A DNA stretch of 64,000 bases. Origin: Bacteroidota bacterium (GTDB lineage: Bacteria > Bacteroidota > Bacteroidia > NS11-12g > UBA9320). Shown piece after piece: positions 36,058 to 44,249 of the stretch. The stretch spans positions 124,001 to 188,000 of the forward strand of contig WGNA01000002.1 in NCBI GenBank assembly GCA_016124755.1, given 5' to 3'. The position numbers were made by a program, and so were the translations under genes. The notes below the pieces were generated by a model that was given only the letters and a program-made list of their open reading frames with translations, was not told where the DNA came from and ran no database searches. Numbering within the stretch: position 1 is the first letter of the stretch; each line of letters begins with the position of its first letter.

Positions 36058-36634
36058 TGTTCAGTTTCTCCTTTAATAATTTTTTGAGCAGACCCCGCGC
36101 CCTTGCCAGTTGAGATTTAGACGTTCCTTCACTTATGTTGAGCTGGAGTGAAATTTCTTTATGACTAAAACCCTCAACAGCATATAAGTTAAAGACCATC
36201 CGGTAACCATCCGGAAGTTCTTTTATCACATCGTGCAGTTGTTGGGCAGTCACAGTAGTTTCCTCGTCGGTTTCAATATAGCATGCCTCGTCGTCATCGT
36301 TCAGTGCATGCACGTCGTCGCTGTTTTCGTAGTGCACAAACTTTAAACTTTTCTTATAATGATCGATGGAGGTATTAATCATAAGCCGGGTCATCCAGGT
36401 TTCCAGCGAACTGTTTCCTCTGAATTTCTCTAAAAGCCTGAACACCTTAATAAAGCCCTCGTGCAAAGCGTCGCGCGCATCTTCAATGTTTGGGCAATAT
36501 CTTGAACAAACCCCTAACATTCTGGCGGCATACATTTCAAACAACATCTTCTGTGCACTCGGGTCATTATCAATACAGGCCTTTATTATATCCTGCTCAT
36601 TGACCAAGTTTCTCCTTTTACCCTTTAGTCTCAC
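36050..36634 (-). CDS. ECF-type RNA polymerase sigma factor
   Basis: This 194-residue sigma-70 family protein has region 2 (RNLVNEQDIIKACIDNDPSA to about residue 95, with DARDALHEGFIKVFRLLEKF and SLETWMTRLMIN) and region 4 (VEGFSHKEISLQLNISEGTSKSQLARARGLL). That makes it a compact extracytoplasmic-function factor. An acidic insert between the regions (DDVHALNDDDEACYIETDEE) is longer than usual. The start could be the ATG at 36634 or a TTG at 36610 that follows AAAGGAG. It heads an operon with the membrane partner and the T9SS propeller protein. Confidence 0.9.
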   Translation of the reverse strand: MRLKGKRRNLVNEQDIIKACIDNDPSAQKMLFEMYAARMLGVCSRYCPNIEDARDALHEGFIKVFRLLEKFRGNSSLETWMTRLMINTSIDHYKKSLKFVHYENSDDVHALNDDDEACYIETDEETTVTAQQLHDVIKELPDGYRMVFNLYAVEGFSHKEISLQLNISEGTSKSQLARARGLLKKLLKEKLNIG

Positions 36635-36755
36635 CGATTGGCAATAGGTTGCATTAGGCAGTGAAAATTTACGACATTCCTTGGTCAGCCCGCTTTTCAG
36701 GAGTGTGAATAAGTGATAGATTTGTCAGGAGCAACCTTCTAAAAAAACTTCGACA

Positions 36756-37343
36756 ATGTCTTCCGAAACAACACCGTCAGGGTCTGAGATTATTAACGGC
36801 CTCATTCAATTATTCCGATATTACAAAACCCTTGGCGACAAGGCGATGCAGCAAACCCCGGATGAAAATCTTTTTGTGATTCACGATAAAGAAAGCAATT
36901 CGGTTGCGGTAATTGTGAAACATATGTGGGGGAATATGCTTTCGAGATGGACGAATTTTCTCACTTCCGATGGCGAGAAAGAATGGCGGCAACGCGATGC
37001 CGAATTTGAAAACGATATATCCGATTCAAAAGATCTTTGGGGAAAATGGGAGGAAGGTTGGCAGTGTTTGTTCAATGCATTAGAACCACTCACCGACGCC
37101 GACCTCAACAAAATTGTGTACATCCGCAATCAGGGTCACACCGTTCTGGAAGCACTTCATCGCCAGTTGGGACATTACGCTTATCACGTCGGACAAATTG
37201 TTTTTTTGTGCAAAAGCATGAGCGATAATTGGCAAAGTCTTTCGATTCCGAAAGGCGGCTCCGCGTCGTTTAACAAAGAAAAATTTGATCAGGAAAAACA
37301 TCGCCAACACTTTTCTTCCGAATTCACAAACGATAAAGAATAA
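36756..37343 (+). CDS. DinB-like protein of the DUF1572 family
   Basis: The 195-residue protein is a four-helix DinB/YfiT-type fold. Three histidines of the metal triad are visible: VKHMWGN, and the pair in LGHYAYHVGQI near residue 140. The opening, INGLIQLFRYYKTLGDKAMQQ, is typical of DUF1572. Members bind a divalent metal and some relatives are thiol transferases, but the reaction of this subgroup is not known. It starts 120 bases from the divergent sigma factor and is followed after seven bases by a lipoprotein gene, probably in the same transcript. Confidence 0.85.
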   Translation: MSSETTPSGSEIINGLIQLFRYYKTLGDKAMQQTPDENLFVIHDKESNSVAVIVKHMWGNMLSRWTNFLTSDGEKEWRQRDAEFENDISDSKDLWGKWEEGWQCLFNALEPLTDADLNKIVYIRNQGHTVLEALHRQLGHYAYHVGQIVFLCKSMSDNWQSLSIPKGGSASFNKEKFDQEKHRQHFSSEFTNDKE

Positions 37344-37350
37344 GAAACCG

Positions 37351-37785
37351 ATGAAGATTAAAGTCCACAAATTACCTGTGTTTTTGATGGCTGTAACTCT
37401 TGCCTCGTGCGCAGTTCAGAAAAAGGATGCCGACCGTATTGAATTAAAAGTTCCGTTTCCAGATAAAGTCGTTTTTGTTGCGACCAGTCTTCCTTCTTCA
37501 GAGGAAATTCCGGTTACAATGGTTCAGATTTCCATGGATGAATTTCTCTATACAATTGATACCGTTGCAGAAGCTTCCGTGATTCAAAAAGCACAATTTG
37601 CAGATCACCAGATTCCCGATACGGCTATCGCAGCATGTGGCGGATGGTATGCCGGTTCCGGAGATTATTTCTATGCAATAAAAAGCGGGAATGAAATAAG
37701 TGTTTATCAGGGCTGGCAAGACGAGGAGCAGGAAGATGCCGGTTATCACTACGAACGAACCCGAACCTTCGTTTTCGAAAAGTAA
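37351..37785 (+). CDS. Small lipoprotein of unknown function
   Basis: The ATG at 37351 gives a 144-residue product with a lipoprotein signal (hydrophobic run, then TLASC with Cys20). An upstream in-frame ATG would overlap the previous gene and bury the signal, so it is less likely. The mature domain, about 120 residues, has PDTAIAACGGWYAGSGDYFYAI and a C-terminal YHYERTRTFVFEK strand. It looks like a compact beta-rich periplasmic domain. I do not recognise the family. It follows the DinB-like gene at a distance of seven bases. Confidence 0.7.
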   Translation: MKIKVHKLPVFLMAVTLASCAVQKKDADRIELKVPFPDKVVFVATSLPSSEEIPVTMVQISMDEFLYTIDTVAEASVIQKAQFADHQIPDTAIAACGGWYAGSGDYFYAIKSGNEISVYQGWQDEEQEDAGYHYERTRTFVFEK

Positions 37786-37897
37786 ACAGAACAAGCATTA
37801 AAGTTAAACCCGTTCATATTTGTTATTTCCATGAATAGGTTTTCTACAACTCCGATCCCAATTCGTAAATCTGCGATCATAGATATATAAATGTGTG

Positions 37898-38081
37898 GCT
37901 TTTAACACGCTTTCCGCTGAAACTCCAGTCGGGCGCACGGGGCGTTGTTGCCAACAAAAAGAGCTTCTCCCAGTCGCTTTTTTGTTCGGCCACCGCCAAC
38001 CGTTTGCCCGCCTTTCGTAACCGCTTCAATCGTTAAGCCCTCGTCCGCCGAAGCTTCAGCGTAGGCGGACCGTCCGCCGCC
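37898..38081 (-). repeat. Dispersed GC-rich repeat element, copy 2 (inverted)
   Basis: Read on the minus strand it carries GGCGGACGGTCCGCC (near 38078), AGCTTCGGCGGACGAGGGCTTA, then GATTGAAGCGG (near 38025) and, at the far end, AGCGGAAAGCGTGTTAAAAGCC (to 37898). The same blocks in the same order form the element at 26409-26662, while the DNA between the last two blocks differs. That pattern suggests conserved ends and a variable interior. Confidence 0.75.
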
Positions 38082-38093
38082 AAATTCCGTCAG

Positions 38094-38161
38094 GGAAAGT
38101 AGGGGTAAAAATGTAGGGGGTAAGGCATGCCTTACCCCCTACATTTTTACCCCTACTTTCC
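38094..38161. repeat. 68-bp perfect palindrome
   Basis: Positions 38094-38161 form an uninterrupted perfect inverted repeat of two 34-bp arms centred on GCATGC, with no loop. The outer arm begins GGAAAGTAGGGG and contains AAAAATG and a GGGGG run. Symmetry breaks immediately outside. As RNA or single-stranded DNA it would form one long hairpin; as supercoiled duplex it could extrude a cruciform. It directly adjoins the dispersed element and precedes the three REP-like hairpins. Confidence 0.95.
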
Positions 38162-38177
38162 AACCCTTCAAATCCAT

Positions 38178-38400
38178 CCAACCCGAATCATCCACCGGAA
38201 TCTGTCCGTAGCGTCCTCGCTACGGATTTCATTTATTAATTAAATCAACCGCATGCGTTACCCCCGCATTTTTACCAAATACAAATCCAACCCGAATCAT
38301 CCACCGGAACCTGTCCGTAGCGTCCTCGCTACGGATTTCATTTTTTCATTCTCTTAATTTATTTAATTAAACCAAAGTCGGTAGCGGGGACGCTACCGAC
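38178..38400. repeat. Cluster of three REP-like hairpins
   Basis: Two 57-bp direct repeats (38178-38234 and 38287-38343, one mismatch seen) each contain a hairpin with TCCGTAGCG pairing with CGCTACGGA around TCCT (38205-38226 and 38314-38335). A third hairpin (38377-38400) has ten paired bases, GTCGGTAGCG with CGCTACCGAC around GGGA, and resembles the first two in the reverse orientation. Direct plus inverted copies in one intergenic region are the layout of REP/BIME clusters. No RAYT transposase is in the window. Confidence 0.8.
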
Positions 38401-38416
38401 AGATTATGTATTAAAC

Positions 38417-38490
38417 AGAACAAAATAAATAGTGCGAAGCGGATCTTTAAACCAATTTACAATCTTGGTGTATCCATTCAGAAAAGCATA
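38417..38490 (-). repeat. Internally deleted, inverted copy of the MITE-like element
   Basis: On the minus strand, 38443-38417 matches 32206-32232 at about 23 of 27 positions, and 38475-38452 matches 31952-31975 exactly over 24 bases. These two pieces lie about 250 bp apart in the larger copy but almost adjacent here, so this is a deletion derivative. An AGAAAAGCAT end resembles the AATGCTTCTCCG terminal block. Confidence 0.65.
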
Positions 38491-38502
38491 TAAAGTGAAA
38501 TT

Positions 38503-39009
38503 TCAATCACACAATCCACTCAGGACTTCCAGCTCTTTGCCGAGTTGCGAACCGATTCCTCCTTCAGAAGAAACACCATTCATTAATATTCGGTTAAGCC
38601 AGCCATGAATCTTAACCAGCGTTTTTCCATTTATATGATCAGATTCAAGTGCGTATTCCTGAATCATCGTGAGGCGGTCATCGATATCCGAATGAATGGT
38701 GAGTTTGTGTTCGGTTGCATTTAAAACCCAGATCTGATCCACCGACAAACCTTCTTCTGTTCCATTATCATAGGTGGCAACCACATTTAACGAATCACCG
38801 TTGACAGCCACCCGACGTGCAGATTTTAAATTGAAAATCCATTTCCCGGCATTTCCCGGTGAGCTCATCACATTCCAAACCGAATCCGCAGAACAATTGA
38901 ATTCCCGGGTATCGGTAGCCTGATGTTCAGACTTTGCCATCAACATCGCGATTACGGTTCCTGCTGTGAGAAACAGCATAAAAATTAAAAACAGTTTAAA
39001 ATATTTCAT
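38503..39009 (-). CDS. SRPBCC-fold membrane-anchored protein
   Basis: The start at 39009 (ATG overlapping the upstream TGA as ATGA) is chosen over an in-frame ATG 43 codons earlier, which would lie deep inside the upstream gene. The 168-residue product has an N-terminal membrane anchor (FKLFLIFMLFLTAGTVIAMLM) followed by an SRPBCC/polyketide-cyclase-like domain. Its marks are REFNCSADSVWNVMSSPGNAGKW at the start and a long C-terminal helix. Such domains bind hydrophobic ligands; the ligand is unknown. It is the third gene of a tightly packed three-gene unit with the genes at 39006 and 39800. Confidence 0.7.
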   Translation of the reverse strand: MKYFKLFLIFMLFLTAGTVIAMLMAKSEHQATDTREFNCSADSVWNVMSSPGNAGKWIFNLKSARRVAVNGDSLNVVATYDNGTEEGLSVDQIWVLNATEHKLTIHSDIDDRLTMIQEYALESDHINGKTLVKIHGWLNRILMNGVSSEGGIGSQLGKELEVLSGLCD

Positions 39010-39824
39010 GAATTGTTCTTCCGGTAAAACACCCGGTAAATCATGTACAAAGTTCCGGGAATTACAATTACCGTAAGACGAAAAATGTTTGTGGAAGACA
39101 TGCCATTTGTTAGTGCCCAATTGATAAAAAATCCGCAAAAAACAATAAACACAATGGTCAATATTTTTGCGATTGGCTTTTCGTAAAACGTTTTTTCCTT
39201 TTTAATAGCACCTCTTTTTGTCGCCACTTGATTTTCCGGTTTTGTCGGTAATGCGGAAGCTTCATGAGGTTGTTCTTCCGGTTGAGAAATGCCTGTGTGA
39301 GTTTCTTTTTGGTTAATAACATCGTGCACAACCACATCCGGATTGGCGGCAATTTTTTCAAAAGCATCTGCCCATTCGGCAAATGCTATTTTATCACTTT
39401 TATCATCCGAAAGGGTAAGTTTCCCGGGAGCACTTTTTACAAAAATGTTCAGATAATTATAGCGTTGTTTTCCCCGGTTCATATCGTCTCCCCGCACATA
39501 AGACATCACTTCCGACCAGGGATAAAACTGTTCTCCCGGTTTTAATTTTTTCCAGTTGGGGGTTATTTGTCGACGGATTCCGCCGTCTTCTAATATGTAA
39601 ACCGTCTTGCCGGTTAACAGATAGATCAATCCGTAAACGATGCCAATAAAAAGTACGGTTACCACTATCACATTCAGACTCAGCCAAAAAAGCATAAACA
39701 TCACGCTCATGGAAATGCCAACCACCAACATAATGTTGGCGGCGATTCCTCCCCGCACAAATCCTTTCGTAACAAAAACTCCGTGATTCGATGCGGAATT
39801 TATTTCGGAACTTTCTTCCACCAT
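39006..39824 (-). CDS. Membrane protein with PH-like domain, unknown function
   Basis: This 272-residue protein has two adjacent hydrophobic helices (about 28-75), a cytosolic domain (about 80-165) resembling bacterial PH-type folds (VYILEDGGIRRQITPNW...YPWSEVMSYVRG), a charged Pro/Glu/Lys linker and two C-terminal membrane helices. The start lies 25 bases inside the end of the DUF5723-like gene, and the stop overlaps the next start by four bases, so the three genes are probably cotranslated. No catalytic motif is visible. The PH-like reading is a tentative fold guess. Confidence 0.6.
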   Translation of the reverse strand: MVEESSEINSASNHGVFVTKGFVRGGIAANIMLVVGISMSVMFMLFWLSLNVIVVTVLFIGIVYGLIYLLTGKTVYILEDGGIRRQITPNWKKLKPGEQFYPWSEVMSYVRGDDMNRGKQRYNYLNIFVKSAPGKLTLSDDKSDKIAFAEWADAFEKIAANPDVVVHDVINQKETHTGISQPEEQPHEASALPTKPENQVATKRGAIKKEKTFYEKPIAKILTIVFIVFCGFFINWALTNGMSSTNIFRLTVIVIPGTLYMIYRVFYRKNNS

Positions 39825-42190
39825 ACGTGACCGTTAATTAATCTGTTTACCGCCGGCCGGTCGAGTTCATCCAATTGTTTCTCTGCCGTTGCCCGATCTG
39901 TTGCCCGACCAAACGTGACATAGTTTAATCCGTTTTGTTCGTCGAAGTAAATATAGGTGAGAACGCCGGCTTCCTTGTTCAGCCTTTTTACCAAAAGATC
40001 TGCGAGCTCTTTCGATTCATAAACTCCGAGAATGAGATAGTAGTCGTATTCATTAAACTTCATCAGCCCGACAATATCCCGCACGGTTAAATCATCAGGC
40101 GATTTTTTCGTTTCCGAAGGTTTGGTTACCACCGGAGTCGGCGGATTGGTTTTCACCGGTTGCGTTTTGGGCTTCTCTACAACGGGAGTTTGCTCTGTTT
40201 TGGGTTCTTCCTTTTCCTTCGTTACAACCGGGTCTTTTTTAGGATCATCGTTTTTAGGATTTTCGGTTTTGGCTTCTTCGGTCTTTTTCTCTTCCGGTTT
40301 TTCGGCCACCTTTTCGTTCGGATTTTCTTCCGCCGGTTTTAGTTTGTCCTCCGGACAACCCTCATTTTCAACCGGACCGGCTTCATCGGGACACCGATCT
40401 TTGTGATCGGCGAGTCCGTCGTTATCCGAATCAGGGCAACCCTCGTTTTCTTTCAAACCGGGTTTATCGGGACACTTATCGTCACTTAATGCGAGACCAT
40501 CATTATCCGGATCCGGACAACCATGAGTCTTTTTTTCACCCGGATCAAACGGGCAGTAATCGATATCATCGGGCACACCGTCGCCATCTTCGTCGGGGCA
40601 ACCTTTGGCCGTTTCACTTCCGTAAACATCCGGGCACGAATCTTTTTCGTCGCTTACCATATCGCCGTCGAGATCGCTTATTCTGTTTTGAAGAATCGGA
40701 ATCTGAAATCCGGCATACAGGTTAAAACCGTTTGTGGTTTTGGCCGTAAAAATTCCCCCAAGGTTATCGGTTCCCATGTAAAAAGGACCGACCCGGCAAT
40801 ACATTCCCCACAACACTTTATTATAAAACTTACCGATTACCAGATTAGTTCCGGCTTCGAGCTGACGACTTTCGTAGCGGGCATTTAGTGAAAGGCTGTT
40901 CTGTTTTCGAACGCCTTTCACATAATTGGTCCGTAGGGTTTGAATATACGTTGCCCCGAAAAAAATATGTTCGTCGTATTGATAGTCGAACATCAGATTT
41001 AGACTCGTGGGAAGTTTAGAAAAAAACCCTTCGGAGGAACTATCAGATTTGGTAAATCTGGCCAGCGCGAAAGTATCTATCTTGTGTGTTGACGTTAATG
41101 TTTTTGCACTTTTAAAATTAGTCCACACATTAAAAGTGTCGTCGTATAATTCTAATGTTCTTGTGTAATCCGGATTGGTAAATCTGATTTTACCCCAGTC
41201 TGAAACAGATGCTCCGACCTTAAACAAATATTTATTGGCAGTGCGGTCTTCCTGCCTTTTTTTGTCCATCCGGTAATAATATTCCCGGTATCGCGGACGA
41301 AATTCATAAACAAAACCCAGATCGAGTGCATTCCCTTTTCCTAACCGGTTTTTACCAAAAAAATCAAACAGACGGTGATCGTCGGTATAGTATTGTTCGC
41401 TGGTTCGTGCGTAGGTGATTTCCGGGTTATAATATTGAATCGAATCCTGTCCTAAGAGTTCGTAATTCAGATTATTGACCGACAAATAAGTAGCACCCAA
41501 ACCCACCATGTGTTTAAAGGTGAGCCCGGCTTTTATGAAGTGTGCTTTTCGGTCGTAAATCACATTCGCAAAAGAGAAATCGAATTCCTGAAATGCCATC
41601 GCACCTGCGCCAAAACGATTTTGTCCGTTGGGTTTGTGAATATATTTTATTTGATGTGCACCCGGACTCCAACCTTCGTATGTGGTGTCAAAATCCTTTA
41701 CAAAAATCTTCATCAGATCTTCGTTCAGATTTTTAAAATCGGCAAAAAACCGGGTTCTGGTACTGAAGCCGATTCCCATTTTATTCGGTAATCCGAACAT
41801 AAAAGAGGGTCCGGTGATTTCGAAATTTGCATAAGCCTGTTTCGATTTTCCGTTCAATCTTTCTTTTACATAAGAATCGTAAAAAACCGGAACTCCATTT
41901 TCGTCGAGCAGGTCGTCTGGCAATTTCCCCCGTAGGGCTTTCCACTGATTATACGGAGTTTGAACTTTAATATAATTATTGGTTGCCTCACCATAAAAAG
42001 CCAGCGGAGTGAAAGTAAATCGATGCCGGCTGTCGGCTAACGTTGCCGGATTAAAAAAAGCACCGATGGTTCCGGAGTAGTTAGATGCTGAAAATGCCCG
42101 TGGATATTGAGCAAGAGACTGTTTCGGCTGCATTAAACCCAAACCCAATACAACTCCTGAAAGCAATATTGACGACCTAAAAAGATGCAT
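39800..42190 (-). CDS. Outer-membrane DUF5723-like protein with TSP3 repeats and SPOR-like domain
   Basis: I start at 42190, the Met that begins a signal peptide (cleavage after SLAQ); an upstream in-frame ATG adds 14 polar residues. The 796-residue product opens with YPRAFSASNYSG and a FFNPATLADSRHRFTF motif, typical of DUF5723 outer-membrane beta-barrels (to about residue 500). Thrombospondin type 3 calcium-binding repeats follow (about 510-600, DxDxDGxxDxxDxCP patterns), then a Pro/Glu/Lys-rich spacer (about 600-705). The C-terminal domain (about 710-795) resembles SPOR: YYLILGVYESKELADLL. It may tether the outer membrane to septal or denuded peptidoglycan. Confidence 0.78.
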   Translation of the reverse strand: MHLFRSSILLSGVVLGLGLMQPKQSLAQYPRAFSASNYSGTIGAFFNPATLADSRHRFTFTPLAFYGEATNNYIKVQTPYNQWKALRGKLPDDLLDENGVPVFYDSYVKERLNGKSKQAYANFEITGPSFMFGLPNKMGIGFSTRTRFFADFKNLNEDLMKIFVKDFDTTYEGWSPGAHQIKYIHKPNGQNRFGAGAMAFQEFDFSFANVIYDRKAHFIKAGLTFKHMVGLGATYLSVNNLNYELLGQDSIQYYNPEITYARTSEQYYTDDHRLFDFFGKNRLGKGNALDLGFVYEFRPRYREYYYRMDKKRQEDRTANKYLFKVGASVSDWGKIRFTNPDYTRTLELYDDTFNVWTNFKSAKTLTSTHKIDTFALARFTKSDSSSEGFFSKLPTSLNLMFDYQYDEHIFFGATYIQTLRTNYVKGVRKQNSLSLNARYESRQLEAGTNLVIGKFYNKVLWGMYCRVGPFYMGTDNLGGIFTAKTTNGFNLYAGFQIPILQNRISDLDGDMVSDEKDSCPDVYGSETAKGCPDEDGDGVPDDIDYCPFDPGEKKTHGCPDPDNDGLALSDDKCPDKPGLKENEGCPDSDNDGLADHKDRCPDEAGPVENEGCPEDKLKPAEENPNEKVAEKPEEKKTEEAKTENPKNDDPKKDPVVTKEKEEPKTEQTPVVEKPKTQPVKTNPPTPVVTKPSETKKSPDDLTVRDIVGLMKFNEYDYYLILGVYESKELADLLVKRLNKEAGVLTYIYFDEQNGLNYVTFGRATDRATAEKQLDELDRPAVNRLINGHVWWKKVPK

Positions 42191-42396
42191 GATATTCTTC
42201 TGCGCCAAGGTTTTATTTGGTGTGATCCGCAAGTCGATTCCCTCGTATTAAAACAAATATATAGGGGCTCGATGCATAGTAACTATATGGTTTTACACGA
42301 TTTGCAGAAGGTGGTAAAAAAATGATTCACTCGTTATCCCGAAGTGATTCTTACAGGTTGAATTATTAAAAACCGCTTGTTCCTCAAATTAAAAAA

Positions 42397-42416
42397 CCCT
42401 TAACCGGTTAAAAGGG
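42397..42416. promoter_or_regulatory. Inverted repeat upstream of the SRPBCC-GyrI gene
   Basis: CCCTTAACC abuts GGTTAAAAGGG, an inverted repeat with a two-base asymmetry, 57 bases upstream of the start at 42473. The surrounding 280 bases are non-coding and AT-rich. It could be an operator, possibly for the gene's own GyrI-like effector domain, but nothing proves this. Confidence 0.3.
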
Positions 42417-42472
42417 ATTGAGTATTTTGAGTAAATTCAGCGCCCCTTTTAACACCCTAATTCAAACACAAA

Positions 42473-43519
42473 ATGAAAGCACTAAAGGTAATTGGCATTC
42501 TGTTGTTGGTGATTGTCGCGCTGGCACTCATCGCTTCTCTTGTACTTCCGAAGGAAATTGCGGTTTCCGAATCCGTAACGATTAATGCCCCGATCGATCT
42601 CGTCTGGAAAAAAGTAGGATCGTGGGAAGAATCAAACAAATGGTCTCCGTGGATGAAACTCGACTCGGCAATGGAAATTACGTATGAAGGTGAACCGGGT
42701 GCTGTGGGTTCAAAATTCTCCTGGACAGGAAATGATAAAGCGGGCTCGGGTTCTCAGGTGATTGATGAAACCGATGCCGAAAATCATACATTAAAGAGCA
42801 CCGTGAATTTTATTAAACCGATGTCGGGTACTGCAAATGTTGAAATAATGCTCGCTGATGAAGGAGAGGGAAATACGAAAGTAACCTGGACAATGAATCA
42901 GAAAATGAGTATTCCCTTCAACATGTTTGCAGCCGTTTTCGGAGCAAAGAAAATGGTATCCAAAACGTATGTCGACGGATTGGCAGCCCTTAAATCTCAA
43001 GCCGAAGAAGAATTGAAAAATATACCAACCGAACCCGAAATGAAAGTAGAAATTATCGATCGCCCGGCCACAGACTATGTTGGAAAAAGAGAAACCATCA
43101 ACACAAAGGAAGTAGGCATGAAATACGGCGAACAAATCGGAATGCTGATGGCTGCCTGTGGTAAAGAAAATATTGCGATTGCCGGTAGTCCGGCCGCACT
43201 CTATTTTACCTGGGACACAGTAAATCAAAAGAGCGAAATGGCTGCTGTTGCGCTGGTGGAAGGCAATAAAGCACCCGCAGGTTACAGTATAATCAACGTT
43301 CCGGGTGGTCGTTTTGCGAGCATGTTGTACACCGGCCCGTACGAAGGAATTGGTGCAGCACACGACATGATCATGAAATACATTGCCGACAACAAGCTTA
43401 GTTATGTTGAAAATGCTCCGGTGATAGAAACCTATATCACAGGACCTCCAACGGAAACAGATCCGGCGAAATATGTTACCCGAATCGATTACCCGATTCA
43501 GGACAACACCGAAAATTAA
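42473..43519 (+). CDS. SRPBCC domain fused to GyrI-like effector-binding domain
   Basis: The 348-residue protein has an N-terminal membrane anchor (VIGILLLVIVALALIASLVLP), an SRPBCC domain (about 30-175; INAPIDLVWKKVGSWEESNKWSPW) and a C-terminal GyrI-like/AraC-effector domain (about 190-345; IDRPATDYVGKRETI...YTGPYEGIGAAHDMIMKYI). Both halves are ligand-binding cups, and no DNA-binding region is present. The fusion is seen in many Bacteroidota. It may bind or sequester small hydrophobic or cationic compounds at the membrane; its ligand is unknown. A strong terminator follows. Confidence 0.85.
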   Translation: MKALKVIGILLLVIVALALIASLVLPKEIAVSESVTINAPIDLVWKKVGSWEESNKWSPWMKLDSAMEITYEGEPGAVGSKFSWTGNDKAGSGSQVIDETDAENHTLKSTVNFIKPMSGTANVEIMLADEGEGNTKVTWTMNQKMSIPFNMFAAVFGAKKMVSKTYVDGLAALKSQAEEELKNIPTEPEMKVEIIDRPATDYVGKRETINTKEVGMKYGEQIGMLMAACGKENIAIAGSPAALYFTWDTVNQKSEMAAVALVEGNKAPAGYSIINVPGGRFASMLYTGPYEGIGAAHDMIMKYIADNKLSYVENAPVIETYITGPPTETDPAKYVTRIDYPIQDNTEN

Positions 43520-43535
43520 ATTATTCCCAAAGCAT

Positions 43536-43568
43536 AAAAGGTTATCCGGCCCGTTCGGATAACCTTTT
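43536..43568 (+). terminator. Rho-independent terminator
   Basis: AAAAGGTTATCC (43536-43547) pairs perfectly with GGATAACCTTTT (43557-43568) around a nine-base loop and is followed by CTTTTATTT. It ends the SRPBCC-GyrI transcript and lies 24 bases before the next gene. Confidence 0.9.
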
Positions 43569-43591
43569 CTTTTATTTCAGATTTCAACCGA

Positions 43592-44245
43592 ATGTATTTT
43601 AATTCTCAATTCACGGATTTCTTCAAAGGACTGGCAGCGCACAACGACCGCGACTGGTTTCAGGCCAATAAAAAGATTTATGAAAATGAAGTTAAAAAAC
43701 CGTTTTACCAATTGGTGAACGATCTGCTGTCTGCCACCAATTCAAAAATTCAGGTGAAAGATGCCGTTTTCAGAATTAACCGCGACATCCGTTTTAGCAA
43801 AGACAAATCACCGTATCAGTTGCATGTGAGTGCGATTATTTCAGACGGCGGAAGAAAAGATATGCAGTATCCCGGACTTTACATTCAACTGAGCGCTCAT
43901 CAGCAATGGATCGGAGGAGGAATGTATATGCCCGATAAAGACAATTTGCTCAAAATCCGGAAAGCTATTATTGCTGATCCGAAGAAGTTTCAGAAGTTAA
44001 TAGACGATAAAAATTTCGCTTCGGTTTACGGAACAATTAAAGGAGATAAAAACAAAATCTTGCCGAAGGAACTCAAAGGGTTGGCAGATGACAATCCGTG
44101 GGTTTACAACAAGCAATTCTATTTTATGGCAGAATACGAAGACGAAAATCTTCCCTGTCGCGAAGATCTGTTGCCCTTTATTCTGCAGCATTACAAAGCT
44201 TCCGAAAAATTAAACCGGTATTTTGCAGACATAATTTCTACCTGA
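43592..44245 (+). CDS. DUF2461 family protein
   Basis: This 217-residue protein matches DUF2461 (TIGR02453): FTDFFKGLAAHNDRDWFQANKKIYENEVKKP at the start, then VFRINRDIRFSKDKSPYQLH, GLYIQLSAHQQWIGGGMYMPDKDNLLKIRKAI and a C-terminal PWVYNKQFYFM region. Members are widespread and have no agreed biochemical function. The protein is cytosolic. It lies four bases before the LytTR regulator, so the two form an operon. Confidence 0.9.
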   Translation: MYFNSQFTDFFKGLAAHNDRDWFQANKKIYENEVKKPFYQLVNDLLSATNSKIQVKDAVFRINRDIRFSKDKSPYQLHVSAIISDGGRKDMQYPGLYIQLSAHQQWIGGGMYMPDKDNLLKIRKAIIADPKKFQKLIDDKNFASVYGTIKGDKNKILPKELKGLADDNPWVYNKQFYFMAEYEDENLPCREDLLPFILQHYKASEKLNRYFADIIST

Positions 44246-44249
44246 ACTG

